A stretch of DNA of 15,828 nucleotides from JBEKLJ01 sp050010255 (GCA_050010255.1 JBEKLJ010000066.1:1-15828), one strand, 5' to 3'; shown: positions 1-7,315, counted from the first letter of the stretch. Notes: generated by a model from the sequence alone, not told the origin. Program-made: numbers and translations.

Positions 1-195
1 CAGGGCCAAACCGGCCACGCCGTGCGGGAACTCGATCAGCTCGCCCGCCATGACCTTGTCCAGGCCATAGACGCGGGCGATGCCGTCGCCGACCGAGATC
101 ACCGAACCGACTTCGGAGACCTGGACCGCTTTGTCGTAATTCTCGATCTCATCGCGGAGGACCCGCTCGATTTCATCTGCCCGAATTTGAGCCAT
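1..195 (-). CDS. atpA: F1Fo ATP synthase subunit alpha, N-terminal part (cut by window edge)
   Basis: Only the first 65 codons are present; the gene runs off position 1. The product begins MAQIRADEIESVLRDEIENY and continues with a V-x-S-V-G-D-G-I-A-R-V-Y-G-L stretch (about residues 31-45) and a GELIEFP segment (51-57). These are hallmarks of the beta-barrel crown domain of the alpha subunit. Alpha forms the catalytic hexamer with beta on the cytoplasmic side of the membrane; the nucleotide-binding core lies outside the window. The ATG is preceded on the minus strand by AAGGA about 7 nt upstream, which supports this start. The gene is the fourth in a minus-strand run b', b, delta, alpha and lies 38 nt after the atpH stop. 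That order matches F1 operons of many bacteria, so identity is secure despite truncation. Confidence 0.95.
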   Translation of the reverse strand, partial: MAQIRADEIERVLRDEIENYDKAVQVSEVGSVISVGDGIARVYGLDKVMAGELIEFPHGVAGLAL

Positions 196-210
196 ACCCG
201 AATTCCTTGT

Positions 211-231
211 GGCCGCCGCTGGCGGCTGGCC
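211..231 (-). other. Hairpin between atpH and atpA
   Basis: GGCCGCC (211-217) pairs with GGCGGC plus GGCC (221-226 and 228-231) around a 3-nt loop, with one bulged T at 227. The stem is GC-rich and starts just after the atpH stop (234-236). There is no T-tract, so it is not a classical terminator. It may mark an mRNA processing or stability point separating a one-copy subunit (delta) from a three-copy subunit (alpha). That role is inference. Confidence 0.4.
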
Positions 232-233
232 GC

Positions 234-782
234 TCAGCTCTCCGTGCCCGCCAGGCGGCGCTTGAGCGCCTCAAGCTGGCCGCGAACCGACCCATCGTAA
301 ACCGTCGAGCCGACGCGCGCCACGACGCCGCCGATCAACTCCTCCCGGACCGCGAAGCGCGCGCGGGTCTCCCTGCCCGTCAAACGCGCCAGCCCGCCCA
401 GGATGTCGCGCTGCTGGCCCTCCTCGAGCGGGCGCGCGGAGGCGACTTCCGCGCGGACCACGCCCAGACGCTCGTCGACGACGGACTCCAGGGCCTCGTA
501 AATCTCGGGGAGCAGCGGCGTGCGCCGGTGGTCGGTCAGGACCAGCACGAAACGGCGCACCAGATCGGACAGCGGCAGCGCCTGGGCCAGCCGCTCCACC
601 ACCGCGCGCTTCCGCGCCGGCGGCACGGCCGGCGATTCCAGCGCGACGCGCAGGCCCTCGGAGGACGCCAGCATCTGCTGGAAGGCGTTCAGCTCGCCCG
701 AAATCGCCTGGGCCTCGATGCCCGACTTCACCGCCAAGCCGGCTAGCGCGTGCGCATAGCGAAAGGCGAGTGCGGTCGGCAT
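234..782 (-). CDS. atpH: F1Fo ATP synthase subunit delta
   Basis: The 182-residue product is the usual length for bacterial delta (OSCP-type). It opens with MPTALAFRYAHALAGLA, matching the A-x-R-Y-A-x-A-L N-terminal signature. The long helical centre contains RRFVLVLTDHRRTPLLPEI (about 91-109). The C-terminus has the family's GG-hinge followed by V-x-x-G-S-T-V-Y-D-G-S-V-R-G-Q-L, the equivalent of the typical D-x-S-x-x-G-x-L ending. Delta clamps the F1 head to the peripheral stalk formed by the b subunits. It starts 1 nt after the atpF stop, so it is probably translationally coupled to it, and is followed by atpA. Identification rests on these signatures and on operon position. Confidence 0.93.
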   Translation of the reverse strand: MPTALAFRYAHALAGLAVKSGIEAQAISGELNAFQQMLASSEGLRVALESPAVPPARKRAVVERLAQALPLSDLVRRFVLVLTDHRRTPLLPEIYEALESVVDERLGVVRAEVASARPLEEGQQRDILGGLARLTGRETRARFAVREELIGGVVARVGSTVYDGSVRGQLEALKRRLAGTES

Positions 783-783
783 G

Positions 784-1410
784 TCAGTGGAGCCTCTCGG
801 CCTGGGCGGCCGGGCGGCGCCCGAGGTCCCGGAGTGTCGCCTCCACCAACGCCTGTTCCGAATCCGGTGTGAGCCGGTCGCGGATCTTCCGCGCGGCCAG
901 GTCCACGGCCAGCCCGGCCGCGTACGCGCGCAGCTCCCGGCGCGCAGCCTTGCCCGCCGCCGCGATCTCCTGTTCGGCTTGCGCCTGGATCTTCTCGAAT
1001 GTGCGCTGCGATTCCCGCCGCAGCCGCTCGCCCTCGGCCGCCGATTCCTGGCGTGCGCGCCCGCGCAGCTCCTCGATCTCCTGGGCCAGGCTGGCGAGCC
1101 GCCGCTCGATCTCCGCGTAGCGAGCTTCGGCTTCCTGCTTCAGTTGCGCGGCTTCCTCGAGGTTGCGGTGGACCCCGGCGCTGCGCGCGGCTAAGAACGC
1201 GCCGCCGCGCTTGTAACCGAAGTAGCCGAGCAGCGCGGCCAGCAGGATGAAGTTGGCGGTTTTCCAGAGCGTGGTGCGATCCGTCCCCGGCCCGGCCTGG
1301 TGTTCCTCGGCGGCCCCGCCGCGCGGCTCGGTCGGCTGGGGGGCGTGCTGGGCCAGACCCGCACCGGCCAGCAGCACCGCCGTCAGAATGAGAACCGCGT
1401 GCCGCTTCAA
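784..1410 (-). CDS. atpF: F1Fo ATP synthase subunit b, with N-terminal signal-like extension
   Basis: The 208-residue product is longer than a typical b subunit (about 156-170). Residues 1-20 look like a cleavable signal peptide (MKR, hydrophobic run, AGLAQ). A polar Gly/Pro/Glu-rich linker follows, then a second hydrophobic segment around 51-67 (NFILLAALLGYFGYK). The rest is a long charged, Ala/Glu/Arg-rich coiled coil typical of the peripheral stalk, ending AARKIRDRLTPDSEQALVEA. The start is TTG, overlapping the stop of the upstream b' gene by 4 nt (TTGA), with AGGAG about 6 nt upstream. This favours the TTG start and translational coupling. It should dimerise with the neighbouring b' protein and bind delta. 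Two b-type genes side by side suggest a heterodimeric stalk. Confidence 0.88.
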   Translation of the reverse strand: MKRHAVLILTAVLLAGAGLAQHAPQPTEPRGGAAEEHQAGPGTDRTTLWKTANFILLAALLGYFGYKRGGAFLAARSAGVHRNLEEAAQLKQEAEARYAEIERRLASLAQEIEELRGRARQESAAEGERLRRESQRTFEKIQAQAEQEIAAAGKAARRELRAYAAGLAVDLAARKIRDRLTPDSEQALVEATLRDLGRRPAAQAERLH

Positions 1411-1856
1411 CCCGTTCTCCTGTCGAGGATGCCTCGTGCGATCTGCTCGGCGAGGGAATCGGTCTGGAGCGCCAGCGACTCCCTGGCCCGGGCCAGCTCT
1501 TCGCCGAGTTGCCGGCTGGCCTGCTCCACCAGGGCGCCGGCGTTCTGGCGGGCCTGCTGGGCGGCGCCAGCTTGATCCTGAAGGAGTTTCTGGCGAAACT
1601 CCTCCTTCTCTCGGTAGATCTCGTTGCGGGCGCTGCGGAGTGCGGCCTCGTACTCGGCAGCCTTCGCCGAGGCGCGGTCGAAGGTCTCCTGGGCCAGCTT
1701 GCGGGCGCCTTCGGTCGCCTGGTGACGCTCGGCGAGCACGCGGGCCAGGGGTCCGAAATACACCCGCTTCAAGTAGAAGTAGAGCGCCAGGACCAGCAGG
1801 AAGGTGGGGATGGCTTGGAGCAGCAACCCACCTAGCGCACGGAGGATCTCATCCAT
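1407..1856 (-). CDS. atpF: F1Fo ATP synthase second b-type subunit (b')
   Basis: The 149-residue product has one N-terminal membrane segment (about 14-34, PTFLLVLALYFYLKRVYF) followed directly by a coiled-coil region rich in Ala, Glu, Gln and Arg. This is standard b/b' architecture. The motif F-x-P-L-x-x-V-L-x-x-R (about 34-44) after the membrane helix is typical of the family. It is the first gene of the minus-strand cluster and overlaps the next gene by 4 nt. Unlike the downstream b protein it has no signal-peptide-like extension. No strong Shine-Dalgarno is visible before the ATG. Which of the two copies should formally be called b and which b' cannot be settled from sequence alone. Confidence 0.88.
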   Translation of the reverse strand: MDEILRALGGLLLQAIPTFLLVLALYFYLKRVYFGPLARVLAERHQATEGARKLAQETFDRASAKAAEYEAALRSARNEIYREKEEFRQKLLQDQAGAAQQARQNAGALVEQASRQLGEELARARESLALQTDSLAEQIARGILDRRTG

Positions 1857-1907
1857 CGAGGCTCAGCCTGGAACGTATTCGAAACACACGAGATACGCCG
1901 AATCATC

Positions 1908-1937
1908 AAGCTAGCACACCGCCGCTGGCGGGGTCAA
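1908..1937 (-). promoter_or_regulatory. Candidate promoter for the atp operon
   Basis: On the minus strand, TTGACC (1937-1932, 5/6 to the -35 consensus) is followed after 18 nt by TAGCTT (1913-1908). The -10 is weak but is preceded by TG-C, giving an extended -10 (TGCTAGCTT). The start point would lie near 1901, giving a leader of about 45 nt before the b' ATG. Sigma-70-type spacing is seen; actual use is inferred. Confidence 0.45.
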
Positions 1938-2069
1938 CCTCAGACGCGTTTTTTCGGTCTGGCCCCGCTGGACGCGCGCGCGGCGGCTACCGCTCCCTGG
2001 GCGTTTGGCAGACCCAGGCCAGCGTGGGCTGAGAGCGCCCGAACCGATTGCCCCGCCCACGCGTATGGA

Positions 2070-2858
2070 ATGAGTATGCGCATCTTCTGTGTCTGTATTT
2101 GTGCCGTGCTGTTCGCTGCCTTGGCCTCCGCCGAGGAGTGGACGAAGAAATTCCAGGTGACCGGCCAGCCCGAGCTGCGGGTTGAGGCCGACGACGCCGA
2201 CGTCGTGGTTCGCCCCGGCGCCGGCAACACCATCGAGGCCCGACTGACCACCCGCGGTTGGACCCTCGGCCCCGGAGGCGTGCGCGTGACCGACGCGCAG
2301 ACCGGCAACCGGGTGGAGATCGTCATACGCATGCCTCGGGAGAATTGGAGCTTCGGCAGACGCTCGGCGCGGCTCGAGGTGACGGTTCCGCGCGAGCTTC
2401 GGGCTGACATTCACACCGGCGACGGCGGCGTCAACGTCCAGGGTCTCGCCGGGGAGTTTCGCCTCTCGACCGGCGACGGCCCGATTGGGGCAGAGTCCCT
2501 GGAGGGCGCGCTGACCGCCAAAACCGGCGACGGTGCGGTTACCGTTCGCGGGCGCTTCGGGCTGCTTGACCTCCGAACCGGCGACGGCTCCATTTCAGCG
2601 CTGGTCGAGGCCGGCTCTAAGATGACCGGCCAGTGGCACATTCACACGGGGGACGGCAACGTGACGCTCAAGCTGGCGCCGGATTTTGCCGCCGACCTCG
2701 AAGCCCACACGAGCGACGGCGGGATCACGGTGGACCTGCCACTGACGACCGGCGGGATTCGCACCGGCGAGAACACCGTCCGCGGCAAGTTGAACGGCGG
2801 CGGGCAGCTCTTCCGGATCGAGACCGGCGACGGCACGGTTCGGGTAGGCCGGCTGTAA
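2070..2858 (+). CDS. Exported DUF4097-type TGDG-repeat protein
   Basis: The 262-residue product has a signal peptide (MRIFCVCICAVLFAALASA, then EEW), so it is exported, probably to the periplasm or surface. The C-terminal two thirds are built from short beta-strand repeats, each carrying TGDG or a variant (near residues 116, 134, 152, 170, 193, 214 and 252). The pattern resembles the DUF4097 putative-adhesin / toast-rack beta-solenoid family, whose function is poorly defined. The start may be ATG 2070 or the in-frame ATG 2076; the second fits slightly better with GGA at 2067-2069. The gene is divergent from the atp operon across a 213-nt gap and convergent with the downstream glycosyltransferase. 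It stands alone as a transcription unit. An adhesin role is only the family's provisional label. Confidence 0.85.
   Translation: MSMRIFCVCICAVLFAALASAEEWTKKFQVTGQPELRVEADDADVVVRPGAGNTIEARLTTRGWTLGPGGVRVTDAQTGNRVEIVIRMPRENWSFGRRSARLEVTVPRELRADIHTGDGGVNVQGLAGEFRLSTGDGPIGAESLEGALTAKTGDGAVTVRGRFGLLDLRTGDGSISALVEAGSKMTGQWHIHTGDGNVTLKLAPDFAADLEAHTSDGGITVDLPLTTGGIRTGENTVRGKLNGGGQLFRIETGDGTVRVGRL
2415..2833 (+). repeat. Seven tandem TGDG-coding repeats inside the DUF4097 gene
   Basis: The 11-mer ACCGGCGACGG occurs exactly at 2415, 2469, 2523, 2577 and 2823. Variants are at 2646 (ACGGGGGACGG) and 2709 (ACGAGCGACGG). The first four copies are spaced exactly 54 nt (18 codons). Later gaps are 69, 63 and 114 nt. 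Each copy codes for T-G-D-G, except the sixth, which is T-S-D-G. The sequence between repeats has diverged, so this is an old internal duplication with a constrained turn motif. Confidence 0.9.
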
Positions 2859-2910
2859 CGAGCCGGCCGCTGGTGGCATCGCCGGAGCGCCGGCCGCGAG
2901 CGCGCGCAGT

Positions 2911-2932
2911 GCGGCATCGCTCGATGCTCCGC
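2911..2932. terminator. Possible hairpin terminator between convergent genes
   Basis: GCGGCATC (2911-2918) pairs with GATG and CCGC (2923-2926 and 2929-2932) across a GCTC loop, with a 2-nt bulge at 2927-2928. It lies in the 119-nt gap between the convergent DUF4097 and glycosyltransferase genes. There is no T-tract, so termination is only a positional inference. Confidence 0.3.
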
Positions 2933-2977
2933 GGCCCTCTCATTGCACCTCGTCACGGTCGTGGTGAGAAATGCAGG

Positions 2978-4132
2978 TCAACCAACGTGCTGGTCTTGAG
3001 GCGCCGGCTCGGGCCGGAACGTGCCATCGCGATTGACGATGTAGCGGCGACCGCGCCAGCGCACGGTGTTGCCGAAGAAGCCGGCGATCCAGGAGGCGAA
3101 GCTCAGAAGGTCCTCGATCGGCACCAGCCACCACCGGCGCCGCATCAGGGGGTCGCGCAGCACCCAGCCCGCAGTCGCCCCGACGGCCAGGGCATGCGCC
3201 GCCAGCGTCAGCGCGGAAGCTGGCCACCAGTCCGGCCGCACGGCCCACAACAGCAGCGCCAGCGGCAGAGGGTAGGTGAACAACTGGCCGAAGTAGCCGG
3301 CCCGACGCAGGCGGCGGCAGGCGCGGGCCCAACGGAGCCGCTGTGCGAGGTTCTCGCGCCAGGTCTGGGTGCCGAGCCGGTGCTCGACCACGAAGGAGGA
3401 GAGGATAACGCCGAAGCCCTGCTCGGCGACGTATCGCCCCAGGACGAAGTCGTCGGTGGTGTAATCCTTGACCCGGGCGAAGCCACCGATCGCCTGGATG
3501 GCCTTCCTCCGCGCGGCCATGACCGGCCCCAGCCCGAACTTCACGCCCTCGAGCAGCCTACCGGCGAGCATCCCCGCCAGCATTTCGGTATTCAACCCGA
3601 CAGCTTCGAGGCGGGACCAAACGTCGCGGCCAGCCACGGCGCGGTAGGGGCAGCTCGCCAGCCCGAGGTTCGCATCCTGAAACTCGGCCGCGATCACCGA
3701 CAGCATGTCCGGCCCGGCCCGGGTGTCGGCGTCGCTCATCACCAGCAAGTCGTAACGCGCCTGGGCCAGCAGGAGCTCAAGCGAATAGTCCTTGGGGTTG
3801 GCCCAGGGCGGCTCACCGGTCACGATCAGCCGCGCCGGGATATCGGGGAACTCGCCGCGGAGCTTCTCGACCACGGCCGCGGCGGGGTCGGCCGCGTGGT
3901 GTACGGCAAACAGCAGCTCGAAGGCGGGATACTCCTGGCGGAAATAGGAGCGCAGGTTTTCCTCGAGGCCTTCCTCGAGTCCGGCCAGCGGCTTCAGGAT
4001 GCTGATGGGCTCGGGGCGGGCGAGCGCGGGCGGGCGGGCGCGCCTGTAAGAGCGGGCGGCCACCACCACCACGAGCGAGAAGAAGAACGCCCCCGCCACC
4101 AGCGCGAGCAACAACCAGGAGACAACGCCCAT
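2978..4132 (-). CDS. GT21-like membrane glycosyltransferase (ceramide glucosyltransferase / HpnI type)
   Basis: The 384-residue product has one N-terminal membrane helix (about 5-26), a GT-A catalytic domain (about 42-275) and further hydrophobic segments near 285-360. Visible motifs are SILKPLAGLEEGLEENL (44-60), the D-x-D metal/nucleotide site in SDAD (D134, D136), an acidic pair in DYTTDDF (D227/D228) and the QRLRW (264-268) version of the (Q/R)xxRW acceptor motif. This set is known from ceramide glucosyltransferases and hopanoid-associated HpnI. Substrate is therefore a membrane lipid (hopanoid, ceramide-like or other), which sequence alone cannot decide. It follows thrS after 4 nt and is probably co-transcribed. 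No hopanoid genes are visible nearby, so no gene symbol is given. Confidence 0.82.
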   Translation of the reverse strand: MGVVSWLLLALVAGAFFFSLVVVVAARSYRRARPPALARPEPISILKPLAGLEEGLEENLRSYFRQEYPAFELLFAVHHAADPAAAVVEKLRGEFPDIPARLIVTGEPPWANPKDYSLELLLAQARYDLLVMSDADTRAGPDMLSVIAAEFQDANLGLASCPYRAVAGRDVWSRLEAVGLNTEMLAGMLAGRLLEGVKFGLGPVMAARRKAIQAIGGFARVKDYTTDDFVLGRYVAEQGFGVILSSFVVEHRLGTQTWRENLAQRLRWARACRRLRRAGYFGQLFTYPLPLALLLWAVRPDWWPASALTLAAHALAVGATAGWVLRDPLMRRRWWLVPIEDLLSFASWIAGFFGNTVRWRGRRYIVNRDGTFRPEPAPQDQHVG

Positions 4133-4136
4133 GGCG

Positions 4137-6077
4137 CTATTCGGCCGGCGCCTTCGATTCGATCAACTGCCGGATCTCGGCGAGGAACTGCTCCAACGGC
4201 TTCGGGCCCTGGTCGCCGTGCTTGCGGTTGCGGACCGCGACGGCGCCATTCTGGGCCTCGCGGTCGCCCACCACCAGCATATAAGGCACCTTCTGGAGCT
4301 GCGCCTCGCGGATCTTGAGGTTGACCTTTTCGCTGCGGTCGTCGAGCTGGACGCGCAGGCCGGCCTCCTGGAGCCGCCCGGTGACCTGCCGCGCATATTC
4401 CAGGTTGCGGTCCGTGATCGGCAGCACCACCGCCTGAACGGGCGCGAGCCACACCGGGAACGCGCCGGCGTAGTGCTCAATCAGGATGCCGAAGAACCGC
4501 TCGATGGAGCCATACAGCGCGCGGTGGACCATCAGCGGCTGGTGCGCCTTGCCGTCTTCGGCGATGTACTCGAGATCGAACCGCCGCGGGAGCGTGAAAT
4601 CGAATTGCACGGTGGTGAGCTGCCACAGCCGGCCGATGGCATCCACGAGCTTCACGTCGATCTTCGGCCCGTAAAACGCGGCCTCGTCCGGCATGATCTT
4701 CACCTGCATGCCGATCCGCGCGGCGGCCTTCTTGAGTGCATCCTCGCCTAGGTTCCATTGGTCGGCCGTGCCGTCGTACTTGCCGCTGGAGCCGCCGTCC
4801 CAGGTGGAAAGCTCGGCCTCGTACCGGTCGAAGCCGAAGGTCTTTAACATGTCGAGAGCGAATTCGAGGCAGCCGACGATCTCGTCTTCGATCTGCCCGG
4901 GAGTGCAGAAGATGTGGGCGTCATCCTGCGTGAAACCGCGCACGCGCATCAGCCCGTGCATGACGCCGGAGCGCTCATAGCGGTAAACGGTGCCGAGCTC
5001 GCCCAGGCGCACCGGCAGGTCGCGGTAACTCTTCAGCCGGTCCTTGTAGATCAGGATGTGAAACGGGCAGTTCATGGGCTTGAGCTGGTATTCGGCGTCG
5101 TCCAGCTCCATGCGCTTGAACATGTTCTCGGCGTAATAGTTGTAGTGGCCCGAGGTCTTCCACAGCTCGGCCCGCGCCACGTGCGGCGTATAGACCAGCG
5201 CGTACCCGCGCCGGACGTACTGGTCGCGCATCCAGTCCTCGAGGATGCGCCGGATGGCGCCTCCCTTGGGGTGCCAGAAGACCAGCCCCGGCCCAGCCAG
5301 ATCCTGAATGCTGAACAGGTCGAGCTCCTGACCGAGCTTGCGATGATCGCGGCGCTTGGCTTCCTCGACCTGGCGGAGATAGTCCTCGAGCTCCTTCTTC
5401 GAGAAAAACGCGGCGCCGTAAATGCGCTGGGCCTGCGGGCCGCGCTCGTCGCCCTTCCAGTAGGCCCCTGCGATCGAGAGCAGCTTGAAGGCCTTGATCC
5501 TGGCGGTGGAGGGCACGTGCGGGCCACGGCAGAAATCGATGAAGTGCGGCCCTAGCGTGTACTCGGAGAAGACATCGCCGGCCTTCTCCTCGATCAGTTC
5601 GCACTTCAGGTTCTCGCCCATCGCCGCATACTTCTTCAAACCCTCCTGCTTGGGCGTGAGCTGGCGCTGGAAGGGCAGGTTCTGACGTTGCAGCTCCCAC
5701 ATTCTGGCTTCGATCTTCTCGAGGTCCTCGGGAGTGAAGCCGCCATCGCGATAGAAGTCGTAGTAAAAGCCATTGTCGATTGGCGGGCCGACACCGAGCC
5801 GCGTGCCGGGGTAGAGCTCGAGCACGGCCGCGGCGAGCAGGTGTGCGGCCGAGTGGCGGTAGACCTCCAGCGCCTCGGGGTCCTGGGGCGTGAGGATCTG
5901 GAGCGTGGCGTCGGAATCTATGGGCCGCGTCAGGTCATGGAGCTCACCGTTGACCTTGGCGACCACGGCGTCGTCGGCCAGCCGGCGGCCGATCGATCTG
6001 GCGATGTCCAGAGGCGTGCTGCCGGAGGGCACGCGCTGCTGGCTCCCGTCGGGGAGAGTGACACTGATCTCGCTCAT
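4137..6077 (-). CDS. thrS: Threonyl-tRNA synthetase
   Basis: The 646-residue product is full length for bacterial ThrRS. Domains in order: TGS (about 1-62, VTLPDGSQQRVPSGSTPLDI), editing domain with HxxxH (H75, H79) and CxxxH (C183, H187), class II catalytic core (about 245-535), and the C-terminal anticodon-binding domain (from about 540). The core shows MNCPFH (C337) and DDAHIF (H388), which with a later His in the VHRALYGSIERF motif-3 region form the usual zinc site. Motif 2 is RYERSG (366-371). All editing and zinc residues are present, so the enzyme should be active and proof-reading. The ATG lacks a clear Shine-Dalgarno. No infC-rpmI-rplT follows; the next gene is a glycosyltransferase. 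Confidence 0.97.
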   Translation of the reverse strand: MSEISVTLPDGSQQRVPSGSTPLDIARSIGRRLADDAVVAKVNGELHDLTRPIDSDATLQILTPQDPEALEVYRHSAAHLLAAAVLELYPGTRLGVGPPIDNGFYYDFYRDGGFTPEDLEKIEARMWELQRQNLPFQRQLTPKQEGLKKYAAMGENLKCELIEEKAGDVFSEYTLGPHFIDFCRGPHVPSTARIKAFKLLSIAGAYWKGDERGPQAQRIYGAAFFSKKELEDYLRQVEEAKRRDHRKLGQELDLFSIQDLAGPGLVFWHPKGGAIRRILEDWMRDQYVRRGYALVYTPHVARAELWKTSGHYNYYAENMFKRMELDDAEYQLKPMNCPFHILIYKDRLKSYRDLPVRLGELGTVYRYERSGVMHGLMRVRGFTQDDAHIFCTPGQIEDEIVGCLEFALDMLKTFGFDRYEAELSTWDGGSSGKYDGTADQWNLGEDALKKAAARIGMQVKIMPDEAAFYGPKIDVKLVDAIGRLWQLTTVQFDFTLPRRFDLEYIAEDGKAHQPLMVHRALYGSIERFFGILIEHYAGAFPVWLAPVQAVVLPITDRNLEYARQVTGRLQEAGLRVQLDDRSEKVNLKIREAQLQKVPYMLVVGDREAQNGAVAVRNRKHGDQGPKPLEQFLAEIRQLIESKAPAE

Positions 6078-6093
6078 AAGGGGCTGATTTGTC

Positions 6094-6122
6094 AGCGTAG
6101 CACGGCTGCCGAAGGAGGTTCA
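6094..6122 (-). promoter_or_regulatory. Weak candidate thrS promoter
   Basis: On the minus strand a poor -35 (TGAACC, 6122-6117) is followed after 17 nt by TACGCT (6099-6094). This is preceded by TG-C, an extended -10. The start would fall near 6087, leaving only about 10 nt before the thrS ATG. That would fit the absence of a Shine-Dalgarno. No T-box leader signature is visible upstream. Confidence 0.3.
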
Positions 6123-6649
6123 CTGCCTGGTCGTGCGGGCATCCCTGCACGCCCGGTATCACTGGCTGCTGTTGGCGGGCGTTTATCTGAGGCGGCGGGT
6201 GTTCGGAACGATTCTGCGGCGGATCTGGGCCCTGCCCTTGCCGCTGGGGTAAGAGCTGGCGGCTGCTGGCCGGACGAAGCGACGGCGAAGAACAAAAGAA
6301 CGAGGGACGGCGAAGTGTCCGAGAATTGCGCCGAAACGCACTGAAACTGCCGGTTGGCACCGGCCCGGACAGGGTACTGCCCACTTCCCATGAGTACTGG
6401 TACGGCTTCCGGCGACGCGCTGCCGAAAAACTTGGTCGCAGTCGAGGCGATCGGTGTTACACTCTTCAGCGTTTGGAGGCCAAATTGGAAGTTCCGGGTT
6501 GTACTTTTGGTAAGCCATCGGGCGTTGGGTTTTTTGGGAACTCAAGTTGCCTCCTTGCCGTGTTGGGGCAACCCGCTTTGGGGTAAATATCAACCCACCA
6601 TCGACCCACAACGAGCCCGTACCCGCATATAAGCGAAAGAAGGGATGAC
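6123..6649. other. Gene-free stretch between divergent thrS and PEP-CTERM genes
   Basis: No ORF here resembles a known protein. Visible items are a hairpin at 6132-6151 (CGTGCGGG, CAT loop, CCC-T-GCACG); a 10-nt direct repeat (GACGGCGAAG at 6281 and 6306); and an inverted repeat GTTGCC (6546-6551) / GGCAAC (6567-6572). The last 200 nt are visibly more AT-rich than the flanks. A weak promoter-like pair, TTGGGG (6563-6568) and TAAATA (6584-6589) with a short 15-nt spacer, could serve the downstream gene. None of these is strong enough to call a function. Confidence 0.45.
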
Positions 6650-7315
6650 ATGTCGCTCTCCGCTAACTGGAAATTGTATCCAGGCGCCTCACACCTGATG
6701 CGACAGGCATTCGGGCTAGTAGTTGTTATTATGGCGGCCTTCTGCGCTCCGAGTGCGAACGCCGACACCACATACACATATACTGGCAACGACTTCACCT
6801 TCGCACAAGCCCCATTTACCACGAGCGATAGTATTACGGGCTGGTTCACCACCTCCGCGCCAGTAGGCGCTGGTTTTGAGGGGGTAATAACCCCCGAGTC
6901 ATACGCCTTTTCGGACGGGGTAGACACCTTCGATCCCACCGACGTGATCGAGACACCCTCCATCTACATCCGTACGGACCCGACGGGAGCGGTGACCGGG
7001 TGGGAGATTAAGTTACGGGTCGCCTACGGGACGTGGGGGCTTACCGACCTCCTTTTGGTCCGGCGGCTTGGAGCACCGTACGAGCCGTCCTACTATGCAA
7101 ACACTTGGGTCCCCGCGCCCCCACCCCTCACTGGCTGGGAGTTGCGGGTGGGAATGGCCGAGCAGGCCGAGGGCACCTGGACTGTGACCGCGGGATCCCC
7201 CACGCCGGAGCCCTCCTCGGTTGGGCTCATGTCAACTGCGCTGCTGGCCTTAGCATTCGTGGCACGAAAACGATCCGCCCGGAGCCTGCCACCGGCCACT
7301 CGAACGATTCCCTGA
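6650..7315 (+). CDS. PEP-CTERM sorting-domain protein
   Basis: The 221-residue product has a signal peptide (hydrophobic run near 20-33, ending CAPSANA). A Thr/Ser/Tyr/Gly-rich body begins near residue 39. The C-terminal sorting signal has the PEP motif at 186-188 (TPEPSS), a hydrophobic segment (191-204) and basic RKR (206-208). Such tails are recognised by exosortase and processed at the envelope; the mature protein is usually extracellular or biofilm-associated. The ATG at 6650 has AGGGA (6641-6645) in front, supporting the long form rather than Met17. Oddly, 13 residues follow the RKR, whereas most family tails end soon after it. No exosortase or polysaccharide genes lie nearby. The body has no recognised catalytic motif; the product's role is unknown. 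Confidence 0.85.
   Translation: MSLSANWKLYPGASHLMRQAFGLVVVIMAAFCAPSANADTTYTYTGNDFTFAQAPFTTSDSITGWFTTSAPVGAGFEGVITPESYAFSDGVDTFDPTDVIETPSIYIRTDPTGAVTGWEIKLRVAYGTWGLTDLLLVRRLGAPYEPSYYANTWVPAPPPLTGWELRVGMAEQAEGTWTVTAGSPTPEPSSVGLMSTALLALAFVARKRSARSLPPATRTIP

Noticed and set aside
2633..4318. 561-codon plus-strand ORF opposite the glycosyltransferase
   Set aside because: Low-complexity Arg/Gly/His-rich translation with no family resemblance; an antisense shadow of the real minus-strand genes.
6078..6200. T-box riboswitch upstream of thrS
   Set aside because: The conserved T-box antiterminator sequence and a terminator are absent; only one small hairpin is present.
6133..6252. Short GTG-started ORF of 39 codons, hydrophobic and Arg-rich, upstream of thrS
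   Set aside because: There is no convincing ribosome-binding site and no family match; likely random in GC-rich DNA.
6354..6372. Sigma-54 promoter for the PEP-CTERM gene (TGGCAC at 6355)
   Set aside because: The -24-like TGGCAC has no TTGC-type -12 element at the required spacing, and it lies nearly 300 nt from the gene.
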